Source: JABDIP01 sp965237625
GTDB taxonomy: Bacteria; Pseudomonadota; Alphaproteobacteria; DSM-16000; Inquilinaceae
DNA length: 64,000 nt
Reading direction: 5' to 3'
Assembly: GCA_965237625.1 (NCBI GenBank)
Contig: CBDEGD010000043.1
Span: 62,001 to 126,000 of the forward strand
Below the pieces are notes generated by a model. It had not been told where the DNA came from. It did no database searches and saw only the letters and a program-made list of their open reading frames with translations. Positions 46,586 to 54,845 of the stretch are shown here, piece by piece; position 1 is the first letter of the stretch, and each line of letters opens with the position of its first letter. A program made the translations under genes and the position numbers.

Positions 46586-46726
46586 GATCACCACTTACGT
46601 CAAAGGTGATTGAGGCCCGCCCGGCTGGATATCGTCAATCGGAGACCATGCGGGATTATTTTCTGGCGCTTTGCGGGCCCTCGAATCAAACGAGTGCTGC
46701 GCCTGTCACAGGGCCGCTTTGGGTCT
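46586..46726. other. Short intergenic stretch after second ABC operon
   Basis: It contains a weak inverted repeat (ATCACC and GGTGAT, about 46589-46612) just beyond the ATPase stop that may act as a transcript end. Nothing else is seen. Confidence 0.3.
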
Positions 46727-46873
46727 TGGCTGTGTGAAAACGCTTCTTCGAGTCGATCGAGCGCAAGATTGATTCGAGCAGCATCCGTTTTGCGCATGAA
46801 GAATGCACAGCGACCGAACTTACGATGTCAATGTTGCGCGAAGGCAGCTGCGCCCTGAGTTTTCACACAGCCA
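46727..46873. mobile_element. MITE-like element or insertion-sequence remnant
   Basis: A 147-base segment bounded by perfect 15-bp terminal inverted repeats, TGGCTGTGTGAAAAC at 46727 and its complement ending at 46873. A GGGTC pentamer lies just outside both ends, one base off on the left, compatible with a target duplication. The interior has no transposase. Ends of this type occur on insertion sequences, so this is probably a non-autonomous derivative. Confidence 0.6.
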
Positions 46874-47015
46874 GGGTCAGCAGCGGTCGTGCCGATGACA
46901 GTTCGGCAAGGTCCGCCATTGGACCGAAAGCAGACACGACGTTCTGAAAAACAGATGTTCCTGACGTGATTTCGGCACGGTCTCCGGCTGAGGAACGGCC
47001 AGGGACCGCCTGTTC

Positions 47016-47065
47016 TTGACAAGCCCCTTTCATTCCATTATTTCTGAAATGACTGAAATAATGGA
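47016..47065 (+). promoter_or_regulatory. Promoter with operator palindrome upstream of gbsR-like gene
   Basis: TTGACA at 47016-47021 and a weak TATTTC at 47039-47044 (17-base spacer) overlap an 11-bp perfect inverted repeat at 47034-47044 and 47055-47065 (10-base spacer). The repeat covers the start region six bases before the regulator's ATG, consistent with autorepression. Confidence 0.55.
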
Positions 47066-47071
47066 AATACG

Positions 47072-47596
47072 ATGAAACTCTCCGACGCAATGCAGACCTT
47101 TATCCGCCATTGGGGCGAGATGGGCTCCCGGTGGAGCGTGAACCGGTCGGTGTCGCAGATCCATGCGTTGCTGTATCTGGCCGACCGTCCGCTGCCGGCG
47201 GACGAGATCGTCGAGACCCTGGCCATCGCCCGCTCCAACGTGTCGACCAGCCTGAAGGAATTGCAGAGCTTCAACCTGGTCGAAATGGTTCATATCCCGG
47301 GCGACCGGCGCGATCATTTCGCGGCCAAGAAGGACCCCTGGGAAATGTTGCTGGCGATCGTCGAGGAGCGCAAGCGGCGTGAGATCGACCCGGCCCTGGC
47401 CATGCTGCAATCCTGCCTCGCCGATGCCGAGGCGGATAAGGAGACCCCAAAGCCGGTGCGCCAGAGGCTCGCATCCATGGTGGAACTGCTGGAACAACTC
47501 GATGCGCTTTATGACCGCATGCGGCGGATGCCTCGGCCGCTGCTGAGGCGGGTCGTCACCATGGGAGACAAGATCGCTCACCTGATCGAGAGGTGA
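47072..47596 (+). CDS. GbsR/MarR family transcriptional regulator
   Basis: A 174-residue winged-helix regulator of the GbsR type: N-terminal helix MKLSDAMQTFIRHWGEMGSRW, recognition helix region ARSNVSTSLKELQSFNLV, wing VHIPGDRRDHF, and a long C-terminal dimerisation helix pair. It heads an operon with a DUF4166 gene and a TIGR01777-type epimerase, a grouping seen in other proteobacteria. Two palindromes with the same half-site flank it. Confidence 0.85.
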   Translation: MKLSDAMQTFIRHWGEMGSRWSVNRSVSQIHALLYLADRPLPADEIVETLAIARSNVSTSLKELQSFNLVEMVHIPGDRRDHFAAKKDPWEMLLAIVEERKRREIDPALAMLQSCLADAEADKETPKPVRQRLASMVELLEQLDALYDRMRRMPRPLLRRVVTMGDKIAHLIER

Positions 47597-47610
47597 TATT
47601 TTTTTGTGCC

Positions 47611-47636
47611 GATATTTCTCTTCATACAGAAATATC
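47611..47636 (+). promoter_or_regulatory. Second operator-like palindrome, between regulator and DUF4166 gene
   Basis: A 9-bp perfect inverted repeat (47611-47619 and 47628-47636, eight-base spacer) sits in the 55-base AT-rich gap. It shares the ATTTCT...AGAAAT half-site arrangement with the palindrome at 47034-47065, so the same regulator may bind both. Confidence 0.5.
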
Positions 47637-47651
47637 TGATCGGATTGAACA

Positions 47652-48335
47652 ATGTATGATGACACCCTTGACCGTTGTGCGGAGCCTCCCGAAACCAGCG
47701 TCGGTACAGACACCGGAACGGGCCGGGTGGCGGAGCCAGATTTCCGCGATCTGGTCGGCCCCGCAGGCTGGGACCGGCTGGACGCGGATATCCAGCGGCG
47801 CTTCTCACCTGGACATGCGGCGACGGCCATCCTGTACCGCGGCCGGATGGATGTGGAACGGTCGATGATCGGGGCCGTGTTCGCCGCCTTGGCCCTGCTG
47901 ATCGGCGCACCCCTGCCCGTTCGCCGCGCCATGGATGCGCCAACGATCGTCCGGGTCTGGGACGACCGCCATGGCGGCGTGGTCTGGGAGCGGCGGCTCC
48001 ATCTGCGGCCGAACCGCCCGCCGGCCTGCATCCGCTCCACAAAGCGCCTTGGGCCGACCGGGGCCCTGCTGGAATGCGTCGATGGCGGGCTGGGCATGGT
48101 GCTGGCGGTGTTCGAGCAGGACCGGTCCCTGGTCTTCGAGAGCCGGCGCTATTTCTTCGCCTTGGGCGGCATGCGCATCCCGATCCCGGCATTTCTCACC
48201 CCGGGCCGCTGCCGCGTCACCCACGCCGCGGTCGCACCGACCCGGTTCCGTTTCACCCTGGAAATGGATCACCCGGCCTGGGGCCGGACTTTCCACCAGA
48301 CCGGACTTTTCGACGACCCGGAGGCAGTCACATGA
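47652..48335 (+). CDS. DUF4166 domain-containing protein
   Basis: A 227-residue protein. The C-terminal two-thirds match DUF4166: LDADIQRRFSPGHAATAILYRGRMDVE, a conserved VWERRLHLRP segment, and SRRYFFALGGMRIPIPAFLTPG. One hydrophobic stretch (about 72-92). DUF4166 has no known activity and is often fused to or next to SDR-type epimerases. The stop overlaps the next gene by ATGA. Confidence 0.82.
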   Translation: MYDDTLDRCAEPPETSVGTDTGTGRVAEPDFRDLVGPAGWDRLDADIQRRFSPGHAATAILYRGRMDVERSMIGAVFAALALLIGAPLPVRRAMDAPTIVRVWDDRHGGVVWERRLHLRPNRPPACIRSTKRLGPTGALLECVDGGLGMVLAVFEQDRSLVFESRRYFFALGGMRIPIPAFLTPGRCRVTHAAVAPTRFRFTLEMDHPAWGRTFHQTGLFDDPEAVT

Positions 48336-49807
48336 TCGCGGCACTCAGCATTCTCATCGGGCAAGGTTTGCTCGGCGGGCTCGACAATCTGATCCATCAC
48401 GAGCTTCAGGCAAGGCTGCCGTCGCGTATATCGGCGCGCTGGGAATTGTCGTTGCACGCCGCCCGGGAAGCGATCTACGGGCTGTTGTTTCTGGCGCTGG
48501 CCTGGGGCGCATGGCATGGGGTCTGGGCCTGGATGCTTGGCGCCCTGCTACTGGCTGAGATCGTCATCACCATTGCCGATTTCCTGGAGGAGGATGCCAC
48601 CCGCCGGCTGCCGCAATTCGAGCGGGTGCTCCATACCGTGCTGGCGATATCCTATGGCGCGTTCCTGGCGGCCTTCATGCCTGAACTGGCGCGTTGGGCC
48701 ACCGCCCCGACCGGCGTCATCGCCGCCAGCTATGGCCCGTTGTCCTGGCTGTTGACGCTGTACGCCGTGGGTGTGCTCGGCTGGAGCGTTCGCAATGCGA
48801 TCGCGGTCCTGCATCTTTATCGGGCCGTCGCCCACCAGCGGGAAACTCACCCACCGGCACCGGCCGGCGGAGACGCGGTTTTGGTGACCGGCGGTACCGG
48901 GTTCATTGGCAGCGCGCTCATCGAAACGCTCATCGCGGATGGCAGGCGGGTCATCCTGCTGACCCGTGACGCCATGCAGGCCAGGGCGCAATACGGCGCT
49001 CGGGTCGCGGCGATCGAGGATCTCGACTTGCTGCCATCCGAAACCCGGATCGACGCCATCGTCAATCTGGCCGGCGCTTCGATCACCGGCGGGTTGTGGA
49101 CCCGGCGACGCAAGGCAGTGCTGATCGACAGCCGGCTGCGGACCACCTCGGCGCTGAATGCCTTAATCGAACGGCTGGAGCGCAAGCCAAGGGCTCTGAT
49201 CGGCGCTTCGGCGGTGGGCTATTACGGCGATCGAGGCTCCGAACCGCTGGCCGAGAGCGCCGAGCCACGGCCCTGCTTTCCGTCCAGGCTCTGTGTCGCC
49301 TGGGAGGCGGAAGCGCGCAAGGCATCGGCCCATGGTGTCAGGGTGGCGGCGCTGCGGTTCGGCCTGGTGCTTGGCCGGGACGGCGGTATTTTCCCGGCGC
49401 TGGCGATGGCCTCCAGGTTCGGATGCGGCGCAATCCTGGGCACGGGCCGGCAATACATGCCCTGGATCCATATCGAGGACGCGGTCGGGTTGATCCGTTT
49501 CGCACTTGCCGATGACGGCCTTTCCGGGCCGCTGAACGCCACCGCCCCGGATTGCCTGCCGCAAGCCGAATTCATCGCCCGGCTGGCCGCGATCCAGAAC
49601 CGGCCGCAATGGTTCCGGATGCCGGCCACGGTGCTGACGACGGGTTTGGGAGAGCTGTCGCAGCTTCTGCTGGGCAGCCAGCATGTGGTGCCGACCAAGG
49701 CGACAAGGGCGGGCTACCGCTTCCGCTTCGGCACCACCGCGGACGCACTGGCCGACCTGGCGGCTCCCGGCGCCCATGCCTGTGATCTGATGCCGACACG
49801 GCAATAG
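48332..49807 (+). CDS. TIGR01777-type NAD(P)-binding epimerase with N-terminal membrane domain
   Basis: A 491-residue protein. Residues 1 to about 165 hold roughly four hydrophobic segments (LLFLALAWGAWHGVW and others). The rest is an SDR of the YfcH/TIGR01777 group: GGTGFIGSALIE nucleotide motif (about 189-200), LAGASITGG, SAVGYYGDRG and RFGLVLGRDGG, with PWIHIEDAV near the C-terminal half. The membrane-SDR fusion with DUF4166 next door suggests a membrane lipid or isoprenoid substrate. Reaction unknown. Confidence 0.83.
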   Translation: MIAALSILIGQGLLGGLDNLIHHELQARLPSRISARWELSLHAAREAIYGLLFLALAWGAWHGVWAWMLGALLLAEIVITIADFLEEDATRRLPQFERVLHTVLAISYGAFLAAFMPELARWATAPTGVIAASYGPLSWLLTLYAVGVLGWSVRNAIAVLHLYRAVAHQRETHPPAPAGGDAVLVTGGTGFIGSALIETLIADGRRVILLTRDAMQARAQYGARVAAIEDLDLLPSETRIDAIVNLAGASITGGLWTRRRKAVLIDSRLRTTSALNALIERLERKPRALIGASAVGYYGDRGSEPLAESAEPRPCFPSRLCVAWEAEARKASAHGVRVAALRFGLVLGRDGGIFPALAMASRFGCGAILGTGRQYMPWIHIEDAVGLIRFALADDGLSGPLNATAPDCLPQAEFIARLAAIQNRPQWFRMPATVLTTGLGELSQLLLGSQHVVPTKATRAGYRFRFGTTADALADLAAPGAHACDLMPTRQ

Positions 49808-49899
49808 CAGGGTAGACGGCAACCACGCCGCCACGGCAGCGCCGAAATTCTCCGGCATTCCTGGCCGGGCACAACCAGGACGGGCGAGGCCGAGGACAC

Positions 49900-50847
49900 A
49901 TGGCAGGGACGCTGATCGACCAGATGGCCCGGGCGCTGAAGCGGCCGGGCAACCGCATCGAGGCCCTGCTGGCGGATGCGCCGGGGCGTTACAAGACCTA
50001 CACCATCCCAAAGAAGGAGCCGGGCAAGACCCGGCTGATCGCCGAGCCGCCGGAGGAGATCAAGACCCTGCAGCGCTGGTTCGTGGAACGGCATCTGTCC
50101 AGGCTGCCGATCCACCGGGCCGCCACCGCCTATCGCCCCGGCGCCAGTATCGTGAAGAACGCCGCCGCCCATAAGGCGAATCCGTTTCTGCTGACGCTGG
50201 ATTTCCAGGATTTTTTCCCATCGCTCCGGCCCCGTGACCTGCGCCGCGCCATCGCCGCGAGCGGCCGGCTGTCCCTCACCAAGGCCGAGTTGAAGCTGGT
50301 CGACAATCTGCTGTTCTGGAAGCCGAGTGGCGTGACCGGCCTGACCGGCCTGCGTCTGTCGTCAGGCGCACCGAGTTCGCCGGCGGTTTCCAACGTGGTG
50401 ATGCATGAGATTGACACTGCGTTGGCCGAGATCTGCCGCAAGCGCCGCATTCGCTACACCCGCTACGCCGACGATCTGACCTTCTCCGCCAAGAGCCAGC
50501 AGCAATTGGTGGAGATGTTCGCCCAGGTCAGCGCCCTGATCCGCCGGACGCGGTCGCCCAGGCTGAAGATCCATGCGGACAAGACCGTGTTCAGCTCAAA
50601 GAGCACCCGCCGGGAGGTCACCGGGCTGACCCTCACCCATGACGGCCGCCTGTCGATCGGCCGAGAGCGCAAGGCGTTGATCCGCGACCAACTCGATCGC
50701 TACCGCCGGGGCCGGCTGCCGGGTGCCGACGGCCGCAAACTCGGCGGCCTGATCGCCTTCGCCCAGGATGTCGAGCCGGACTTCGTGAAGCGGCTGACCC
50801 GCAAGCATGGGAAGGAATTGATGGATCGGGTTCGGACCGGGCAGTAG
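49900..50847 (+). CDS. Retron-type reverse transcriptase
   Basis: A 315-residue reverse transcriptase. Motifs: IPKKEPGKTRLI (36-47), the retron-specific NAAAH (NAxxH, 87-91), LDFQDFFPS with the first catalytic Asp (100-108), the YADD active site (189-192) and the retron-specific VTG triplet (240-242). The usual LPQGAPTSP motif reads LSSGAPSSP (153-161), a departure. There is no fused effector domain. Retrons make multicopy single-stranded DNA from an msr-msd RNA and generally act as phage defence; the RNA is normally just upstream, but here only 92 bases separate it from the epimerase gene. GC content matches the genome. Confidence 0.88.
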   Translation: MAGTLIDQMARALKRPGNRIEALLADAPGRYKTYTIPKKEPGKTRLIAEPPEEIKTLQRWFVERHLSRLPIHRAATAYRPGASIVKNAAAHKANPFLLTLDFQDFFPSLRPRDLRRAIAASGRLSLTKAELKLVDNLLFWKPSGVTGLTGLRLSSGAPSSPAVSNVVMHEIDTALAEICRKRRIRYTRYADDLTFSAKSQQQLVEMFAQVSALIRRTRSPRLKIHADKTVFSSKSTRREVTGLTLTHDGRLSIGRERKALIRDQLDRYRRGRLPGADGRKLGGLIAFAQDVEPDFVKRLTRKHGKELMDRVRTGQ

Positions 50848-50876
50848 TGGAGTGTATTCTCGGCAATCTCCCACTC

Positions 50877-50981
50877 CCCCTATTGTCATTCCCGCGAAGG
50901 CGGGAATCCAGAGGACGCGCCTGAGACGGCTGCGCCCTTGTGCAGACTGGATTCCCGCCTTCGCGGGAATGACAATAGGGG
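50877..50981. repeat. 35-bp perfect inverted repeat downstream of the reverse transcriptase
   Basis: Arms 50877-50911 and 50947-50981 pair perfectly around a 35-base loop. The arms contain GGAATGACA and CGCGAAGGCGGGAAT, a sequence type that recurs in intergenic repeats of many proteobacteria. It begins 29 bases after the reverse transcriptase stop and lies before the convergent isomerase gene, so it can act as a bidirectional transcript end. Confidence 0.9.
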
Positions 50982-51019
50982 TTGGATGGATATTTGGTAA
51001 CGAAACGCTGTGCGAATTC

Positions 51020-51622
51020 TCAGAACCCTCCGGTCTCCAGCCAGCGGTCGAGCTGGCCCAGCCGGTCGGCGCCCCAGAACGGCTCGCCATCGACGATGAA
51101 GAAGGGCGAGCCGAATACGCCGGCCTCAACCGCCGCATCAGTCTCTGCCTTCAGCCGCGCTTTGACCCCCGGAGATTGGATGGCTTCCAGCAGGTCTTGC
51201 GGGTCGATGTCCAGATTCTGGGCAATCTCTGCCACCTGTTCGGGCTGTGCGATGTCCTGCCCTTCGCCGAAATGCGCATGGTACAAGGAGTTGGCCAGCC
51301 GGTGCGCCAGGGCCGGATCGCGATACCGGCACCAATAGACGGCGCGCGCTGCCGCCAAGGTCAGGATCGGCATGACCGGCGGAAACTTGAACGGGACCCC
51401 CAGATAGCGCGCGAAGCGCGGCATGTCGCGGCGCGAATAATCACCGCGCATGGGGATCTGGACTTGCGGCAGTGCGCCGGTGACCTTCATCGCCGCCCCC
51501 AGCATGATCGGCCGCCAATCCACGGTGCGGCCGTGTTTCTCGGCCAGACCGTCGATCTGGGTCGAGGCCAGATAGCCGTATGGTGAGGCGAAATCGAAAT
51601 AGAAGGCGATGGGCTCGGGCAT
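51020..51622 (-). CDS. 2-hydroxychromene-2-carboxylate isomerase family (DsbA-like GST kappa fold)
   Basis: A 200-residue thioredoxin-like protein. FYFDFASPYGYLA carries the Ser that replaces the DsbA cysteines in this family, and GVFGSPFFIVDGEPFWGADRL is the conserved C-terminal end. Members isomerise 2-hydroxychromene-2-carboxylate with glutathione in naphthalene pathways; no other aromatic-degradation genes are near, so the physiological substrate may differ. Start MPEPIAFYF at 51622. Confidence 0.87.
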   Translation of the reverse strand: MPEPIAFYFDFASPYGYLASTQIDGLAEKHGRTVDWRPIMLGAAMKVTGALPQVQIPMRGDYSRRDMPRFARYLGVPFKFPPVMPILTLAAARAVYWCRYRDPALAHRLANSLYHAHFGEGQDIAQPEQVAEIAQNLDIDPQDLLEAIQSPGVKARLKAETDAAVEAGVFGSPFFIVDGEPFWGADRLGQLDRWLETGGF

Positions 51623-51749
51623 TGGCGGGGCTCCGAACAAAGGTGGCGTGGGTCAGGCCATCTTAGGCACTTGTCGGCAACCGCTAAGTTAATTCGCGCC
51701 AGGCACGCTCCATGGCCGGGCTATTATGCCGCGACCCGCCGGCCGGAGA

Positions 51750-52313
51750 TCAGAGGCGAGTCACCGTGGGTTCGCTCTCCGACCGCGAAGCGCCGGCAGG
51801 GGAAAAGGGTCCAACGATCTGACTCACCAGAACAAAGACCGACGCAATCATGCAAATAGGCAACAGGCACCCTAAGGCCGTCCGGATGAGTTCGCCGATG
51901 GCAAAGCTGAGTCCGGGCACCAGGTCCAACGGCGGGGCGATATCTCTGCCTGCTGCTACCGCGTCTATCGGCGCCAGGTAAATGGCGCTAGCCTGAACCA
52001 CCGATATCACAATCAACATGGCGACACCGAAGATCACGAACAACCGTCTCTCGTTCGATGAGAGTCTTGCGATCACCGGGAAGATGCGAAAACCACGCCA
52101 GCCATCGGCGACGAATACAGCCCAACAGACAGCGATCATTATCGCCACGAAGGCGGCGACAGCCGATATCGGAACTGATCCCAGCGCCGCGGTTCCGCCG
52201 ACGATCAATGACAACGACCATGACAAAAGCCGGAACTGCACCACGACGATCGCCACAAATATCGCCGTGGCGAGCACGACCCGGAACCAAGACCGTGAGG
52301 TTGGACGGCTCAT
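51750..52313 (-). CDS. Hypothetical four-helix membrane protein
   Basis: A 187-residue protein with four predicted transmembrane segments (about 10-28, 48-70, 89-111 and 143-165). Positive charges between helices and at the N-terminus suit an inner-membrane protein. I recognise no family. A continuous GC-rich frame with membrane character supports a real gene. Confidence 0.6.
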   Translation of the reverse strand: MSRPTSRSWFRVVLATAIFVAIVVVQFRLLSWSLSLIVGGTAALGSVPISAVAAFVAIMIAVCWAVFVADGWRGFRIFPVIARLSSNERRLFVIFGVAMLIVISVVQASAIYLAPIDAVAAGRDIAPPLDLVPGLSFAIGELIRTALGCLLPICMIASVFVLVSQIVGPFSPAGASRSESEPTVTRL

Positions 52314-52533
52314 CGTGGCAGACTCCCATTGCGGACAAGATGTTTGGAGACCGGCGCCACGAAACGGCGCTGGTTACCGCAATTCTCGAGTTCCCGCATT
52401 AAGATGTGGTGAAATCAGCATTTCGCGATTTGCGACACGTCGGATTGGACTAAACGGCAAGCCGTTGCGGCCCCTTGGGAATTCACCGGCCGACAATTCA
52501 GAACGCTGTTGATCGGACCCGCAAAGTCCTCGG

Positions 52534-53670
52534 TCACTCCACCGCGATCTGCCGGCCGATGATCAGGCGCTGGATGTCGCTGGTGCCCTCGTAGATTTGG
52601 CAGACCCGGACGTCGCGGTAGATGCGCTCGACCGGGTAGTCGGACAGATAGCCGTAGCCGCCATGGATCTGGATGGCGTCGGAGCAGACCTGTTCCGCCA
52701 TTTCGCTGGCGAACAGCTTGGCCATCGCCGCCTCCTTCAGGCAGGGCTGGCCGGCCTCGCGCAGGGCGGCGGCGTGCAGGGTCAGTTGCCGGGCGGCCTC
52801 GATCTGGGTCGCCATGTCGGCGAGGCGGAAGCGCACTGCCTGATGGTCGATGATCGCCGTGCCGAAGGTCTCTCGGTCGCGGGCATACTCCAGCGCCGCC
52901 TCGTAGGCTGAGCGGGCCATGCCGATCGACTGGGCGGCGATGCCGATGCGACCGCCTTCCAGGTTCGACAGGGCGATCTTGTAGCCCTGCCCCTCCTCGC
53001 CGAGCAGAAGGTCGGCGCCCAGCTTGCAGTCCTCAAACACGATCTGAGCGGTGTCCGAGGCGCGCTGACCCAACTTCTTCTCCAGCCGCGCCACGGTATA
53101 GCCGGACGTGTCCGTCGGCACGATGAAGGCGCTGATGCCCTTGCGGCCGGCCTCCGGATCGGTGACGGCGAAGACGATGGCGACCTGCCCGTGCTTGCCG
53201 CTGGTGATGAACTGCTTGGTGCCGTTCAGCACCCAGCCATTGCCGGACCGTTCCGCCCGCGTCTTGATCGCCGCCGCGTCGGAGCCGGCCCCGGGCTCGG
53301 TCAGGCAGAAGGCGCCCAGCATCTCGCCGCGCGCCATGGGTTTCAGGAACCGCTCCTTTTGCTCCGGCGAGCCGAAGCTGTGGATCGGCGCGCAGCCGAC
53401 CGAATTGTGCACGCTCATGATGGTGGAGCAGGAGCCGTCGCCGGCCGCCACTTTCTCGATCGCCAGCGCATAGGCGACAAAATCGGCCCCGGCGCCGTCC
53501 CATTCCTCGGGCACCAGCATGCCGAGGAAACCGAGCGATCCCATCTCCGCCACCGCCGTCGCCGGAAACTCGGCGGTGCGGTCCCAATCGCCGGCATTCG
53601 GCCACAGCTTGTCCCGCGCGAACTGACGCGCGGTATCGCGGATCAGGGTCTGGTCTTCGGTCAGCAGCAT
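52534..53670 (-). CDS. Acyl-CoA dehydrogenase
   Basis: A 378-residue flavoprotein. It has FAD/substrate segments AFCLTEPGAGSDA and NGTKQFITSG, the RETFGTAIIDHQAVRFRLADM helix and the catalytic Glu in CQIYEGTSDIQRLIIGRQ near the C-terminus. It oxidises an acyl-CoA to the 2-enoyl-CoA using electron-transfer flavoprotein; chain length is not decided by sequence. It is the last gene of a minus-strand run with DUF3291, SDR, RidA and thiolase genes. A branched-chain substrate is possible but unproven. Confidence 0.92.
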   Translation of the reverse strand: MLLTEDQTLIRDTARQFARDKLWPNAGDWDRTAEFPATAVAEMGSLGFLGMLVPEEWDGAGADFVAYALAIEKVAAGDGSCSTIMSVHNSVGCAPIHSFGSPEQKERFLKPMARGEMLGAFCLTEPGAGSDAAAIKTRAERSGNGWVLNGTKQFITSGKHGQVAIVFAVTDPEAGRKGISAFIVPTDTSGYTVARLEKKLGQRASDTAQIVFEDCKLGADLLLGEEGQGYKIALSNLEGGRIGIAAQSIGMARSAYEAALEYARDRETFGTAIIDHQAVRFRLADMATQIEAARQLTLHAAALREAGQPCLKEAAMAKLFASEMAEQVCSDAIQIHGGYGYLSDYPVERIYRDVRVCQIYEGTSDIQRLIIGRQIAVE

Positions 53671-53673
53671 TGC

Positions 53674-54138
53674 TTAGTCCGCTCCCACCATCTCGGGTGC
53701 CGGAAAGCGCTGCTTGAAGGTGAAAGCTCCCGGTGTCGGGCCTCGTTCTGCCAGCAGATCGAGACGCATCAAGGCCTCGGCCACATCCGGCTGGTGCCCG
53801 GCCTCGACCCACCACAGCACCATATGCGGTCGGTCGGGTTTCTCGAACCACTCGCGGCGGCGCGCCATCACCGGCGTATGGGCACTGCGGTACACGTAGT
53901 CGAAAAGAGTGTCGGCCGACTCCCAAACAGACATATTCAGGATCTCCAACGGGTCGTCGGTGACCGGAATGTCCGTGGCGTTGCCGCTTTCGGATTTCAG
54001 CCGCCATACAAAGCCTTGGCTTTCCTCGGCCAGCGCGTTGATCGCGTCGAGCTGCGCCATGAAATCCGCCAGGGCCGGGTCGTCCATCGGGGCTACCGCG
54101 CGGGCGATATTGGCCTGGGCCAGATGCCAGTCGTGCAT
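53674..54138 (-). CDS. DUF3291 family protein
   Basis: A 154-residue protein. HLAQANIARAVAPMDDPALADF at the start and ILNMSVWESADTLFDYVYRSAH in the middle are typical of DUF3291, a ferredoxin-like fold related to antibiotic-biosynthesis monooxygenases. Role unknown. ATG 54138 follows AGGAGGA, and the stop lies three bases before the acyl-CoA dehydrogenase gene. Confidence 0.82.
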   Translation of the reverse strand: MHDWHLAQANIARAVAPMDDPALADFMAQLDAINALAEESQGFVWRLKSESGNATDIPVTDDPLEILNMSVWESADTLFDYVYRSAHTPVMARRREWFEKPDRPHMVLWWVEAGHQPDVAEALMRLDLLAERGPTPGAFTFKQRFPAPEMVGAD

Positions 54139-54146
54139 GGGTCCTC

Positions 54147-54827
54147 CTACCAAGGGATGGGGCTGCCGTCGTAATTGAAGAAGCCGCCGGTATCCGCCCG
54201 GGTCAGCTCATCGATCACCTGTTTCAGACCGGTGACGCTTTCCACCGCGTCGATCGCCGCGCCCGGCCCGCCCATGTCGGTCCGCACCCAACCCGGATGC
54301 AGGACGACGACGGTGAAACCTTCCGGCGCCAGATCCAGGGCCAGATTGTGCATCGCCGCATTCACCGCGGCCTTGGACGAGCGGTAGACGTATTCGCCGC
54401 CGCTGGCATCACCCATGCTGCCCATCTTGCTGGAGATGGTGACGATCTTGCGCCCTTTCCCGTCCCGCAAATGGCCGATGAAGGCCTCGGCGAGCCGCAT
54501 CGGCGCCAGCGTGTTGACCTCGAACACCTCGCGCCAGCTGTCATAGTCGATCGACCCGAGTGCCACGCCGCGCGGCCCGTAAATACCGGCATTGTTGATC
54601 AGCATGTCGATCGGCGTCCCGGCCAGCCGCTCGGCCAGGATCGCCACCGAAGCCGGGTCAGCCACGTCGAGCGGCACCGCCGCCACATCGCCCTTGATCC
54701 GCGCCAGGGACGGTGCGTTCTCCATATCGCGCAGCCCCGCAAGGACGGTCCAGCCGTCCTCAGCGAACCGCCGTGTGAGCTCCAGACCCAGCCCGCGGCC
54801 GGCGCCGGTGATCAGTGCTGTGGGCAT
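54147..54827 (-). CDS. Short-chain dehydrogenase/reductase
   Basis: A 226-residue classical SDR: GAGRGLGLEL cofactor motif (8-17), NNAG (about 78-81), the catalytic Ser region ISSKMGSM and YRSSK with catalytic Tyr-Lys. Acidic or neutral residue preference after strand 2 is not clear, so the cofactor is undecided. Similar to csgA/YciK-like carbonyl reductases. Substrate unknown. Confidence 0.87.
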   Translation of the reverse strand: MPTALITGAGRGLGLELTRRFAEDGWTVLAGLRDMENAPSLARIKGDVAAVPLDVADPASVAILAERLAGTPIDMLINNAGIYGPRGVALGSIDYDSWREVFEVNTLAPMRLAEAFIGHLRDGKGRKIVTISSKMGSMGDASGGEYVYRSSKAAVNAAMHNLALDLAPEGFTVVVLHPGWVRTDMGGPGAAIDAVESVTGLKQVIDELTRADTGGFFNYDGSPIPW

Positions 54828-54845
54828 GAAATTGGAACCCCTTTC

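Noticed and set aside
47675..48331. Plus-strand frame upstream of the epimerase, giving a 710-codon frame
   Set aside because: It overlaps the DUF4166 gene in another frame and encodes an Arg/Pro-rich sequence of shadow type.
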